In this document: positions 7,942 to 15,058 of the stretch, one piece after another | Numbering within the stretch: the first letter of the stretch is position 1 | Layout: the number at the start of each line of letters is the position of its first letter | From: JAMIFV01 sp035906055 | Lineage (GTDB): Bacteria > Pseudomonadota > Alphaproteobacteria > Rickettsiales > JABCZZ01 | DNA: 30,796 bases | Assembly (NCBI GenBank): GCA_035906055.1 | Contig: JAMIFV010000063.1 | Location: forward strand, 1 to 30,796 | Direction of reading: 5' to 3' | The notes under the pieces: model-generated | Database searches by the model: none | Told to the model about the DNA's origin: nothing | The model's input: the letters and a program-made list of their open reading frames with translations, nothing else | Translations under genes and position numbers: made by a program

Positions 7942-8046
7942 GCCAGACCGAGCAAACAAGCAAAGTTTTCGAGAACCGCAGCGCAGCGTACGTTTAAGTA
8001 CGTGAGCAGCGGAAGCGGAGAAAACAAAGCGTTTTGCCGGTATGGC
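7942..8046. repeat. Family C large imperfect palindrome (about 105 bp)
   Basis: The left outer arm gccagacc and the right outer ggtatggc pair, further partial pairing runs through gttttc / gaaaac, and the centre is gcgtac-gtttaa-gtacgtgag. It lies between the convergent ends of the dsbA-like gene and the minus-strand gene at 8055, so its transcript would fold on either strand. The same core (agcgtac, short spacer, agtacgtgag) is the centre of the palindrome at 16944-17084. Confidence 0.7.
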
Positions 8047-8054
8047 AGCAAAAC

Positions 8055-8471
8055 TTATTCCAACGCAGAAGCAGGCGCTAAGACGTAATGTTCACGATAC
8101 GTGCGCATGAGCTTGGTGCCTGCCAGCGCCTTGAATACAGGTTCACATACATTAAACGTGTCCTGCGGCTTTTCGCGCTTGCCGAAATAATATTCGCGGC
8201 GCTCGAAAAACTCCTCGATGGAAAGCGGCCTCCATGCCTTGCCGTCGAACACGTCCGCTTTCAGGTAGCCCTCCAGCCCCATCGCGTCGTAATCGCCGAT
8301 ATGCAGATTGAACTTGAACGCGTCGGTGCTGAGGAACACCTGCAGGTCGCCCTTCACCGCTTCATTCAGAACATCATCGTCGCGGTGGCGCAGGAACACG
8401 CGGCCCGTCACTTCAATGAGCGGCCACTGGTTGCCCTTGCTGGTATAGCGTAGTTTATTCTTCCTGGTCAT
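8055..8471 (-). CDS. Conserved-looking hypothetical protein translationally coupled to ispE
   Basis: I do not recognise this 138-residue protein. It is basic at the N-terminus, has no signal peptide or membrane segment, and is rich in aromatic and charged residues (VFLRHRDDDVLNEAVKG, FEERREYYFGKREKP-like stretch near 95-110), suggesting a soluble cytoplasmic protein. I chose ATG 8471, whose ATGA overlaps the ispE stop, over an ORF start at 8498 that would extend back into ispE. Overlap implies coexpression with ispE, but there is no sign of a role in isoprenoid synthesis. The gene's 3' end abuts a family C palindrome. Confidence 0.7.
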   Translation of the reverse strand: MTRKNKLRYTSKGNQWPLIEVTGRVFLRHRDDDVLNEAVKGDLQVFLSTDAFKFNLHIGDYDAMGLEGYLKADVFDGKAWRPLSIEEFFERREYYFGKREKPQDTFNVCEPVFKALAGTKLMRTYREHYVLAPASALE

Positions 8472-9319
8472 CTGAGCTTCGTATGTTGCACCCACCATTC
8501 AGGGTAGGCCTTTTGGAGTAACTGCGCAGCATCTAGCGCATTTTCCCTGCTTTCGTAAATACCAAAACACGTGGCACCGCTGCCGCTCATGCGCGAAAGC
8601 AGGCAGCCTTTCTGTACATCGAGCGCCGCCAGCACATCGCCGATCAGCGGCACAAGCGCTATGGCCGGGGCTTCCAGCTCGTTACGCGCCTGCCTGAGGA
8701 ACCCCGCCACCGCCTGCGTGGATGCGAATTCCGGGGGGTGGCGCATGGCGCTGGAACAGCGCCCTTCCAGCCCCGCGAATACGTCTTTAGTGGGAAGCGC
8801 TTTGCCGGGATTCACCAGCACCGCATCCAGCGCCACGTCCGGCGCGCGTTCTATTTTTTCACCGATGCCGTTCATGTACAGGGAATGCGAGCGCAGGCAT
8901 GCAGGCACATCCGCGCCGAGCGCCCTGGCCATCGCATCAAGCTCCCCGGCATCCGGTTGCAGGTTCCACACACGCGCAAGCAGGCGCAATGCCGCCGCTG
9001 CATCCGCCGAGCCGCCGCCGATACCCGCTGCTACAGGAAGTTTTTTAGTGAGCGTAAGTTGCACGCCTTCCTGCACACCATAACGTTTCTGCAACGCCTT
9101 CACGGCAGAAAGCACGCTGTTATTCCCGTCTGGCACCAGATGTGCGAACGCCCCTTCAATAGTGAGCGATGTTGTATCTGCTTTCACCGCCTGCAGTGAA
9201 TCGGCCACATCGGCGAACACGACCCAACTGTCCAGATCGTGATAGCCATCCGACCTTTTACCCGTCACATGCAGGTACAGATTCACTTTGGCGGCTGCCA
9301 TTTCGCGAAGGACGATCAT
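8468..9319 (-). CDS. ispE: 4-diphosphocytidyl-2-C-methyl-D-erythritol kinase
   Basis: IspE phosphorylates CDP-methylerythritol with ATP in the MEP pathway to IPP and DMAPP. The 283-residue protein is a GHMP kinase: N-terminal AAAKVNLYLHVTGKRSDGYH (substrate-binding Lys and His region), the ATP loop PVAAGIGGGSADAAAALRLL, and the C-terminal glycine-rich SRMSGSGATCFGIYES. Length matches the family. ATG 9319 is used; ATG 9301 (MAAAKVNLY) is also possible and the 9361 start adds residues unlike the family. It is divergent from fliL across a 174-base region and coupled by ATGA overlap to the orphan gene downstream. Confidence 0.93.
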   Translation of the reverse strand: MIVLREMAAAKVNLYLHVTGKRSDGYHDLDSWVVFADVADSLQAVKADTTSLTIEGAFAHLVPDGNNSVLSAVKALQKRYGVQEGVQLTLTKKLPVAAGIGGGSADAAAALRLLARVWNLQPDAGELDAMARALGADVPACLRSHSLYMNGIGEKIERAPDVALDAVLVNPGKALPTKDVFAGLEGRCSSAMRHPPEFASTQAVAGFLRQARNELEAPAIALVPLIGDVLAALDVQKGCLLSRMSGSGATCFGIYESRENALDAAQLLQKAYPEWWVQHTKLR

Positions 9320-9493
9320 GCGAACGACTATAGCATAAACTCTTCTTGCGGCAAACCACATGACACACTAAGTAACTCATGCTATAGAAAAAATTAGACT
9401 GATATTATACTCAAAGCAGTTCGGGAATTGGCTAGGCAGCCGAGGCGAGGTGCGCGGAGTGTACATGCTTCGTTAAACAGGGAACAGGGTGCC

Positions 9494-10150
9494 ATGGCAG
9501 ATAAAAAAGCAGCTAAGGACGATGAAGAAGGCCCCGATGCTGAAAAGGAAGAAGGCGCTGAAGGCGAGCAACCGGCAGATGACGCGGCGCTGGCGAAGAA
9601 GAAAAAGAAACGCAAGCTGATGATCGTCGCGCTGCTCGTGGTGGTGCTCGCAGGCGGCGGTGGTGCCGGTCTTTATTTCAGCGGGCTGCTGGGCGGCAAG
9701 GCGGAAACGGAAACCACAGGTAAAAAGACCAAAAAGAAAAAGTCTGAGGAAGGCGGTCACGGCTCTACCGGTTCCAGCGCCAAATCCGCCAAGCAAAACT
9801 TCAATGACTGGGTGCCCGGCCCCGTGCCGCCGAGCGACGCCAGCGATGTGTCTTACTACAACCTGCCTGAGTTCCTTGTGAACCTGAACACAGGCGGCAA
9901 GCAGACCAGTTTCATCAAGATGAAGGTGACGCTGGAAACGCCGTCCACGGACGACATCGACGCTATCGAAGGCTACATGCCGCGCATCACCGACAGCTTC
10001 AATACCTATCTGCGCGAGCTGCGCAGCAGCGACCTTGCCGGTTCGGCAGGCTTTTACCGCCTGAAGGAAGAGTTATTACTTCGCGTCAACAAGACTATTT
10101 ACCCGAGCAAGGTGAATGACATATTATTCCGTGAGTTGATAATCCAGTAA
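9494..10150 (+). CDS. fliL: Flagellar basal body-associated protein FliL
   Basis: FliL surrounds the stators at the flagellar motor and stabilises them under load. The 218-residue protein has a Lys/Glu-rich cytoplasmic N-terminus (to about 40), a single transmembrane helix (about 44-64, LMIVALLVVVLAGGG), a Lys-rich linker, and a periplasmic SPFH-like FliL domain starting near YYNLPEFLVNLNT and ending LFRELIIQ. The C-terminal FRELIIQ is typical. ATG 9494 is preferred over the 9428 ORF start because it lies at the natural N-terminus and the extra residues look non-coding. The gene opens a flagellar operon with fliM 15 bases downstream. The linker-rich N-terminus is somewhat longer than in enteric FliL. 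Confidence 0.92.
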   Translation: MADKKAAKDDEEGPDAEKEEGAEGEQPADDAALAKKKKKRKLMIVALLVVVLAGGGGAGLYFSGLLGGKAETETTGKKTKKKKSEEGGHGSTGSSAKSAKQNFNDWVPGPVPPSDASDVSYYNLPEFLVNLNTGGKQTSFIKMKVTLETPSTDDIDAIEGYMPRITDSFNTYLRELRSSDLAGSAGFYRLKEELLLRVNKTIYPSKVNDILFRELIIQ

Positions 10151-10165
10151 CACCGCACACAGGTT

Positions 10166-11236
10166 ATGGCTGAAGAGAATCAATCCGAAGCAGACGCAGC
10201 GGCAGACGAGTGGGAGAAAATGCTCGCTGAGGGGGACGGTTCCGGTAAAGCGGCGGATCCCAACCAGCCGCCGCGCGTGCTCAATCAGGACGAGATCGAC
10301 CTGCTGCTGGGCTTCGACAACAAAGACGAGAAAAGCAATAATTCCGGCATTTTCGCCATTTTAGACAAGGCGCTCTCCGGCTTCGAGAAGATGCCGATGA
10401 TCGAAGTGGTGTTCGACCGCCTCGTGCGCATGCTGGCTTCGTCCTTGCGTAACTTCACATCCGACACGGTGGAAGTGAACCTGGTTTCCATTACCTCGCT
10501 GGCGTTCGACGATTACCTCAACTCCATTCCCCTGCCCGCGCTGCTCACCGTATGCCGCGCCGTGGAATGGGAAAATTTCGGCATCCTCACCATCGACAGT
10601 TCGATGATTTACTCTACTGTGGATGTATTGCTGGGCGGCAGGCGCTCGGCGCGCCCCATCCGCATCGAGGGCCGCCCTTACACCACCATCGAGCAGGATA
10701 TCGTGAAGAAAATGGCCGAGATCGTGCTCGCCGACCTTTCCACCGCATTCGACCCCATCAGCCCGGTGACCTTCCAGTTCGAGCGGCTGGAGACCAATCC
10801 GCGCTTTGCCACCATCACCCGCCCCACCAACCCCGCCCTGCTCGCCCGCCTGCGCGTGGACATGGGCGAACGCGGTGGCGGCATTGAGATACTGCTTCCG
10901 CACACCACGCTTGACCCCATACGCGACCTGCTGCTGCAGATGTTCATGGGCGAAAAATTCGGGCAGGACGTGATGTGGGAAAAGCATTTCGCCAAGGAAG
11001 TGCGCCAGACCGAAGTGACCATCCACGCCGTGCTGGATGATAAACAGATCACGCTGGGCGATGTGATGCAGTTCAAGGTAGGCAACACCCTGCTGCTCGA
11101 TAAATCGCCTGAAGACGATGTGATGATCAAGTGCGGCGAGGTCGTGGTCAGTTCCGGCAAGGCCGGAAAAATGGGCGATAATGTCGCCGTGTCCTTCAAC
11201 GAACCCGTGCGCAAGAAAATAAAGGAGATGCTGTGA
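10166..11236 (+). CDS. fliM: Flagellar motor switch protein FliM
   Basis: FliM forms the C-ring and binds CheY-P to switch rotation. The conserved CheY-binding N-terminal motif appears as LNQDEIDLLLGF at residues 39-50, so this protein carries roughly 35 extra acidic residues ahead of it compared with enteric FliM. The middle CheC-like domain (about 75-260) and the C-terminal SpoA domain (about 285-350, with VRQTEVTIHAVLDDKQITLG and VGNTLLLDKSP) are complete; 356 residues in all. It lies between fliL and a DUF6468-like gene whose GTG start overlaps its TGA. Confidence 0.95.
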   Translation: MAEENQSEADAAADEWEKMLAEGDGSGKAADPNQPPRVLNQDEIDLLLGFDNKDEKSNNSGIFAILDKALSGFEKMPMIEVVFDRLVRMLASSLRNFTSDTVEVNLVSITSLAFDDYLNSIPLPALLTVCRAVEWENFGILTIDSSMIYSTVDVLLGGRRSARPIRIEGRPYTTIEQDIVKKMAEIVLADLSTAFDPISPVTFQFERLETNPRFATITRPTNPALLARLRVDMGERGGGIEILLPHTTLDPIRDLLLQMFMGEKFGQDVMWEKHFAKEVRQTEVTIHAVLDDKQITLGDVMQFKVGNTLLLDKSPEDDVMIKCGEVVVSSGKAGKMGDNVAVSFNEPVRKKIKEML

Positions 11237-11859
11237 CCCCCGCCATCGTCTCCCTTGTCTTCAACGCCACGCTGGCAGTGTTGCTGATGATCACCATCAG
11301 TTACTGCTATAAGCTTAACGTCAAGATCCGCCAGTTGCAGGACGGGCGCAGCGAACTCGCTGCCATGATCGCCATGTTCGACAAATCCACCGAGCGCGCC
11401 ACCGCCTCGCTCAGCGAGTTGCAGGGGGTAAGCAAGAAGATCACCGAAGCGCTGCAGCTGAAAATTGACAAGGCAAACTTTCTTGCCGACGACCTCGCTT
11501 TCCTCATTGAAAAAAGCACCAAGCTCACCAACCAGCTTGAGCAGCAGATAAAACACCGCAACGAAGCGTTGAGGCCGCACACGGGGGCACAGGCACCAAG
11601 CGCTGGCCCCTCCTTCACCAGTTCCACCACCGCGCAGGAAGTACACACGGCAAAACCGGCTGCCGCGCATAAATCCGGCATAGAACAATTGCTGGCAGCA
11701 TCGGGGCAGTCCCAGCAAGGCCCCTCAGTTGCATCCATCGAGGCGATGCTGCAGAAGCTCTCCGCACCCGCAAAGCGCCCGCCCGTGCAGGAAGAACCTT
11801 CCGCGCGTACCGATGCCGAACGCGAACTCATCAATGCACTCAAGGCAGGCCGTGGATAA
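11233..11859 (+). CDS. DUF6468-like flagellar-cluster protein (membrane-anchored coiled coil)
   Basis: The 208-residue protein begins with one N-terminal transmembrane helix (about 5-25, SLVFNATLAVLLMITISYCY), then a long helical region (about 28-115) with heptad-like spacing including IRQLQDGRSELAAMIAMFDK, followed by a Pro/Ala/Ser-rich linker and a short C-terminal helix ending ELINALKAGRG. Uncharacterised proteins of this form (DUF6468, from memory) occur between fliM and motE in alphaproteobacterial flagellar clusters. The GTG start overlaps the fliM stop (GTGA) and motE begins 3 bases after its stop, so a motor-related role is likely but unproven. Confidence 0.7.
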   Translation: MTPAIVSLVFNATLAVLLMITISYCYKLNVKIRQLQDGRSELAAMIAMFDKSTERATASLSELQGVSKKITEALQLKIDKANFLADDLAFLIEKSTKLTNQLEQQIKHRNEALRPHTGAQAPSAGPSFTSSTTAQEVHTAKPAAAHKSGIEQLLAASGQSQQGPSVASIEAMLQKLSAPAKRPPVQEEPSARTDAERELINALKAGRG

Positions 11860-11862
11860 CCT

Positions 11863-12696
11863 ATGAAACGTTCCCGTCTGAGATTACTTCCGCTTACGAT
11901 GCTGGTGGCATTCCTCGCCCTTGGCCTGAAGCTGGGCGAAGTGGCTAACGACAGCCGCGCGTTGCTCTTTTCCACCGCGCATGCCGAACAGGCCCCGGAA
12001 AAAAGCCCTGAAGCACCTGCGGCAGATGCCAAGCCAGCCGAAGGCACACCGGCAGGCGAAAAGCCTGAAGAGGAAGCCGAGGATAAAAAGAAACGGGAAT
12101 TCTCGCAGATTGAACTCGACCTGCTGCAGAGCCTCGCCTCGCGCAGGCAGGAACTGGACGGCTGGAGCAAGCAGGTTCAGCTCAAGGAAAACATGCTCAT
12201 CGCCACCGAGCGCCGCATCAATAACAAAATAGACAATCTTAAGTTGATGAAAAAAGAGATCGAAGACCTGCTCGCTCTTTATAATGAGCAGGAAGACACC
12301 AAGATCCGCAGCCTTGTGAAAATCTATGAGAACATGAAGCCCAAGGACGCTGCGCGCATCTTTGAAGAACTGGATATGCCCGTGCTGCTGACCGTGGTCG
12401 ACCGCATGTCCGAGCGCAAGGTGTCCCCCATTCTTGCGGGCATGTCGCCCGGCAAGGCCAAGGACCTCACTGTACAACTGGCCGAACAGCGCAAGCTGCA
12501 GAAACCGCGTACCAGCGCTGCGGCTAATGCCGCCGCGAACAGCGGTGAGGGTACGGAAAACGCGCCGGGCACGCCGCCGGACGCCAATCGCACCGCTAAT
12601 GAGGGAGCGTCCGCCGCCCCGGATGCTGCGGGCGGAGCCGCAAATGCACCAGCACAACCGGCGCAAGCACCTTCCCCCGCTACAACTGAGCGCTGA
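11863..12696 (+). CDS. motE: MotE family protein (periplasmic MotC chaperone-like)
   Basis: MotE in Sinorhizobium is a periplasmic chaperone needed for MotC and thus for motor torque. This 277-residue protein has an N-terminal hydrophobic export or anchor segment (about 7-23), an acidic Pro/Ala linker, a coiled-coil (about 85-150, QLKENMLIATERRINNKIDN), and the MgtE-N-like core around IYENMKPKDAARIFEELD to ILAGMSPGKAKDLTVQLAEQ. The tail after residue 210 is low-complexity Ala/Pro/Asn. It follows the DUF6468-like gene by 3 bases in the fliL operon. The family assignment is firm; the chaperone function is transferred from the family. Confidence 0.82.
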   Translation: MKRSRLRLLPLTMLVAFLALGLKLGEVANDSRALLFSTAHAEQAPEKSPEAPAADAKPAEGTPAGEKPEEEAEDKKKREFSQIELDLLQSLASRRQELDGWSKQVQLKENMLIATERRINNKIDNLKLMKKEIEDLLALYNEQEDTKIRSLVKIYENMKPKDAARIFEELDMPVLLTVVDRMSERKVSPILAGMSPGKAKDLTVQLAEQRKLQKPRTSAAANAAANSGEGTENAPGTPPDANRTANEGASAAPDAAGGAANAPAQPAQAPSPATTER

Positions 12697-12771
12697 TAAC
12701 GCCTTGAATTTAACAGTTTGTTAATCAATACTCTCTAGCATTAACCAACTTTACACGACTTCAATTAAGTC

Positions 12772-13092
12772 TTGAGTAGTGATGCACAGGTAGTGACGGA
12801 CAAACCGAAAAAAACCAAGATGGTCGCCCCGGCGGCCAACGGGTACAATACAAAATTACTTGCAGTGAAGAACCTGCTGTATGCCCTGTCGTATGCGCCT
12901 GAAAAAAGTGAGCGCATCTACTATTACCTGTTGCTGGATTCAGAGCGCGAAGCAGAGTTCAAGAAAGCGATATCCGGCTCCGAACCCTTCAATTTAAAGG
13001 ACTATGCCACTATTATCGCCTCCGGTTACGGCGACCCTCCTGAAGACTTGAAAGAACAGCTCAAGCTCAAGTATAACGTCGTCCTAGAATGA
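12772..13092 (+). CDS. Small hypothetical protein upstream of prmA
   Basis: I do not recognise this protein of about 106 residues. A basic, Lys-rich N-terminus is followed by helical sequence (TKLLAVKNLLYALSYAPEKS, ERIYYYLLLDSEREAEFKKA) and a conserved-looking tail (LKDYATIIASGYGDPPEDLK). There is no signal peptide. The start is uncertain: TTG 12772 gives 106 residues, an in-frame GTG at 12793 gives 99, and ATG 12811 region gives about 93; none has a strong ribosome site. It overlaps prmA by 4 bases (ATGA). A promoter may lie in the AT-rich 12705-12765 stretch, so it may start a unit separate from motE. Confidence 0.7.
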   Translation: MSSDAQVVTDKPKKTKMVAPAANGYNTKLLAVKNLLYALSYAPEKSERIYYYLLLDSEREAEFKKAISGSEPFNLKDYATIIASGYGDPPEDLKEQLKLKYNVVLE

Positions 13093-14012
13093 CGAACACC
13101 TCCGCTATCATCCGCAATCCCTTCTACCAGCCCGCGCAATCCTGGCAGATCCGCATATGGCATCTGCGCGAGCATATGGAAGCGGTGGAAGAAGCCTTCG
13201 GCGACATCGCCGCCACCAATTCCAGCTTTGAAATAGATGAGGACGGTGTTGAATGGGTAACTGACATCATCACCCTCACCCTGCCCGAAGACGACGATAT
13301 TAAAGCCCGCCTCGCGTTCGTATCGGGCATGCTGGGCATCAAGACCCCGCGCTTTGAAATACAGCCTGTGGAAAAAAAAGACTGGCAGAAGGAAGTGGAG
13401 CGCGGCTTCCCGCCGCTGGATATAGGCCGGTTCTTCATTCACGGCTCGCATATAAAAACACCGGTTCCGCTGGGTAAGACCGGCATCACCGTCAATGCGG
13501 GTGCCGCGTTCGGCAGCGGCGAGCACGCCACCACCAGCGGCTGCCTGCTGGCGCTCACCCGGCTGGCGCGCAACAGGCGTTTCACCAGACCTTTAGACAT
13601 GGGCTGTGGTTCGGGGATACTCGCGCTCGCCATGGCCAGCCTGTGGAAATGCAAGACGCTGGGCACCGACATCGACCCCGTATCGGTGAGCACGGCGCGT
13701 GAGAATGCCGGGCTAAACCGCCTGCACACCCTTACATGCTTCGAAGCGGGCGACGGCTACAACCTGCGCTGCGTTCGCGAGGGCGGCCCTTATGATATCA
13801 TCACCGCCAATATCCTGGCAAAGCCCTTGAGCAAGATGGCACCCAGGCTTGCCGAGGCCCTTGCCCCCGGCGGCGTGGCAATACTCTCGGGGCTGCTTGC
13901 CTCACAGGAGCGCTATGTTCTTGCCGCACACCGCGCACAACATCTGACATTGCGCATGCGCGTGTGCCGCGCCGGGTGGAACACGTTAGTGGTTGGCCAC
14001 GCGGGGCACTAA
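13089..14012 (+). CDS. prmA: Ribosomal protein L11 methyltransferase
   Basis: PrmA trimethylates lysines and the N-terminus of ribosomal protein L11. The 307-residue enzyme has an N-terminal substrate-recognition domain and a class I SAM domain: FGSGEHATTSGCL before it, motif I D170-M-G-C-G-S-G, acidic motif II at LGTDIDPVS, and the product-site ITANILAKPL. The SGLLASQ motif and C-terminal WNTLVV are also family-typical. The start overlaps the small upstream gene. Its last 27 bases overlap the 3' end of the convergent XRE regulator gene. Confidence 0.93.
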   Translation: MTNTSAIIRNPFYQPAQSWQIRIWHLREHMEAVEEAFGDIAATNSSFEIDEDGVEWVTDIITLTLPEDDDIKARLAFVSGMLGIKTPRFEIQPVEKKDWQKEVERGFPPLDIGRFFIHGSHIKTPVPLGKTGITVNAGAAFGSGEHATTSGCLLALTRLARNRRFTRPLDMGCGSGILALAMASLWKCKTLGTDIDPVSVSTARENAGLNRLHTLTCFEAGDGYNLRCVREGGPYDIITANILAKPLSKMAPRLAEALAPGGVAILSGLLASQERYVLAAHRAQHLTLRMRVCRAGWNTLVVGHAGH

Positions 14013-14366
14013 CACCCTCACCAGGGAAAGCAGCGCTTCCTGATGGCTCTCGTTGCCGATCTGACGGAACTGGCGTGCCAGTTCAAGGCAGATGCGGCTT
14101 TCTTTTTCCACTTCGCCCGCTACCGGTTTTTGCAGCACTCCCTGAAAAAAGAACTGCACCGGCACGTTGAGCGCCTCGGCGATAAGCCAGAGCCTGCCTG
14201 CCGAGATGCGGTTTGCGCCATGCTCATATTTATGTATCTGCTGGTAGCTTACACTGATGGCCTGCGCGAGCTGGCTTTGGGTTAATCCCATATTCTCGCG
14301 CTGCTCGCGGATGATCCTGCCTATGTGCTTGTCTACTTCGTCTGCCCGTTCTGTCTTGCGTGCCAT
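13986..14366 (-). CDS. XRE-family helix-turn-helix transcriptional regulator
   Basis: The 126-residue DNA-binding protein carries a Cro/CI-type HTH at about residues 11-68 (IREQRENMGLTQSQLAQAIS, then VSYQQIHKYEHGANRISAGR), followed by a C-terminal helical part that probably dimerises. ATG 14366 has ggag six bases upstream, better than the 14417 ORF start. It is convergent with prmA, overlapping it by 27 bases, and divergent from bolA. The 295-base upstream region contains a tandem direct repeat (14516-14553) that could be its operator. Single-domain HTH proteins of this shape are common in alphaproteobacteria as developmental or stress regulators; the targets here are unknown. Confidence 0.88.
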   Translation of the reverse strand: MARKTERADEVDKHIGRIIREQRENMGLTQSQLAQAISVSYQQIHKYEHGANRISAGRLWLIAEALNVPVQFFFQGVLQKPVAGEVEKESRICLELARQFRQIGNESHQEALLSLVRVLVPRVANH

Positions 14367-14515
14367 GGAAACTCCGTGATTGTTGTTACAAACGTATAAG
14401 TGCAACGACTGTGCCAAACCAGGCAGAGTAAGGGTATTGTTAAAAATTTTTAATATGGATCATGTGCTTAAGAAAAAATAAAAGCGATAAAAAATGACAC
14501 TTACCCTCCGGTTTC

Positions 14516-14553
14516 CTCCCGATTAGAGAAATGCTACTCCCGATTGGAAAATG
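14516..14553. promoter_or_regulatory. Tandem direct repeat, possible operator between XRE regulator and bolA
   Basis: CTCCCGATT at 14516-14524 recurs at 14537-14545, 21 bases (two helical turns) apart, and similarity continues into the following gaaatg / aaaatg. Same-face spacing in a divergent regulatory region suggests cooperative protein binding. The neighbouring XRE regulator is the natural candidate, by inference. Confidence 0.45.
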
Positions 14554-14661
14554 AATTTTTGGCAATCATTAGGCTATGTATGACATGTTACCGGCCTAGC
14601 GGATAGGGCTGGATTCTTTCATAATATCCCCTATAACTGACAAAAATCACCCGGACATACC

Positions 14662-14928
14662 ATGCAGACGGCAAAAATTATCCGCGAAAAGCTTGAAGGA
14701 GCCCTGAGCCCCTTACAGATACGCATCCTTGACGAATCCGCCCACCACGCTGGCCACGCAGGCGCCCGCGAAGGCGGCGAATCCCACTTCCGGGTGGAGA
14801 TCGTGGCCACGCAGTTTGAAGGGCTTAGCCGCGTGGCACGCCACCGCCTTATCTATGCCGCGCTCGGGAACGCGTTTTCCGAAGGGCTTCATGCATTGCA
14901 GATCATCGCCAAAGCGCCGGGTGAGTAA
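14662..14928 (+). CDS. bolA: BolA family protein
   Basis: The 88-residue protein has the class II KH-like BolA fold: N-terminal helix IIREKLEGALSPLQI, the loop with DESAHHAGHAG that supplies Fe-S-coordinating histidine, strand SHFRVEIVATQFEG, and the helix SRVARHRLIYAALG. BolA proteins partner monothiol glutaredoxins in iron-sulfur trafficking and influence cell shape. It lies 130 bases before ftsZ on the same strand and is divergent from the XRE regulator. Confidence 0.9.
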   Translation: MQTAKIIREKLEGALSPLQIRILDESAHHAGHAGAREGGESHFRVEIVATQFEGLSRVARHRLIYAALGNAFSEGLHALQIIAKAPGE

Positions 14929-15058
14929 CCCGGTTGCAGATGGTCAGAAAAATATCCTGACACTAAATATAGTAGTAGAAACAACAGACGTTTAAGTATA
15001 TATAGTATTTTAATTACATCGCAGCATGCCAACATGCGCTTAGGGGAGAAAAAAATCT

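Noticed and set aside
14605..14625. Partial family A match (ggctggattctttc) upstream of bolA
   Set aside because: Only about nine bases match and no second arm is present, so chance is sufficient.
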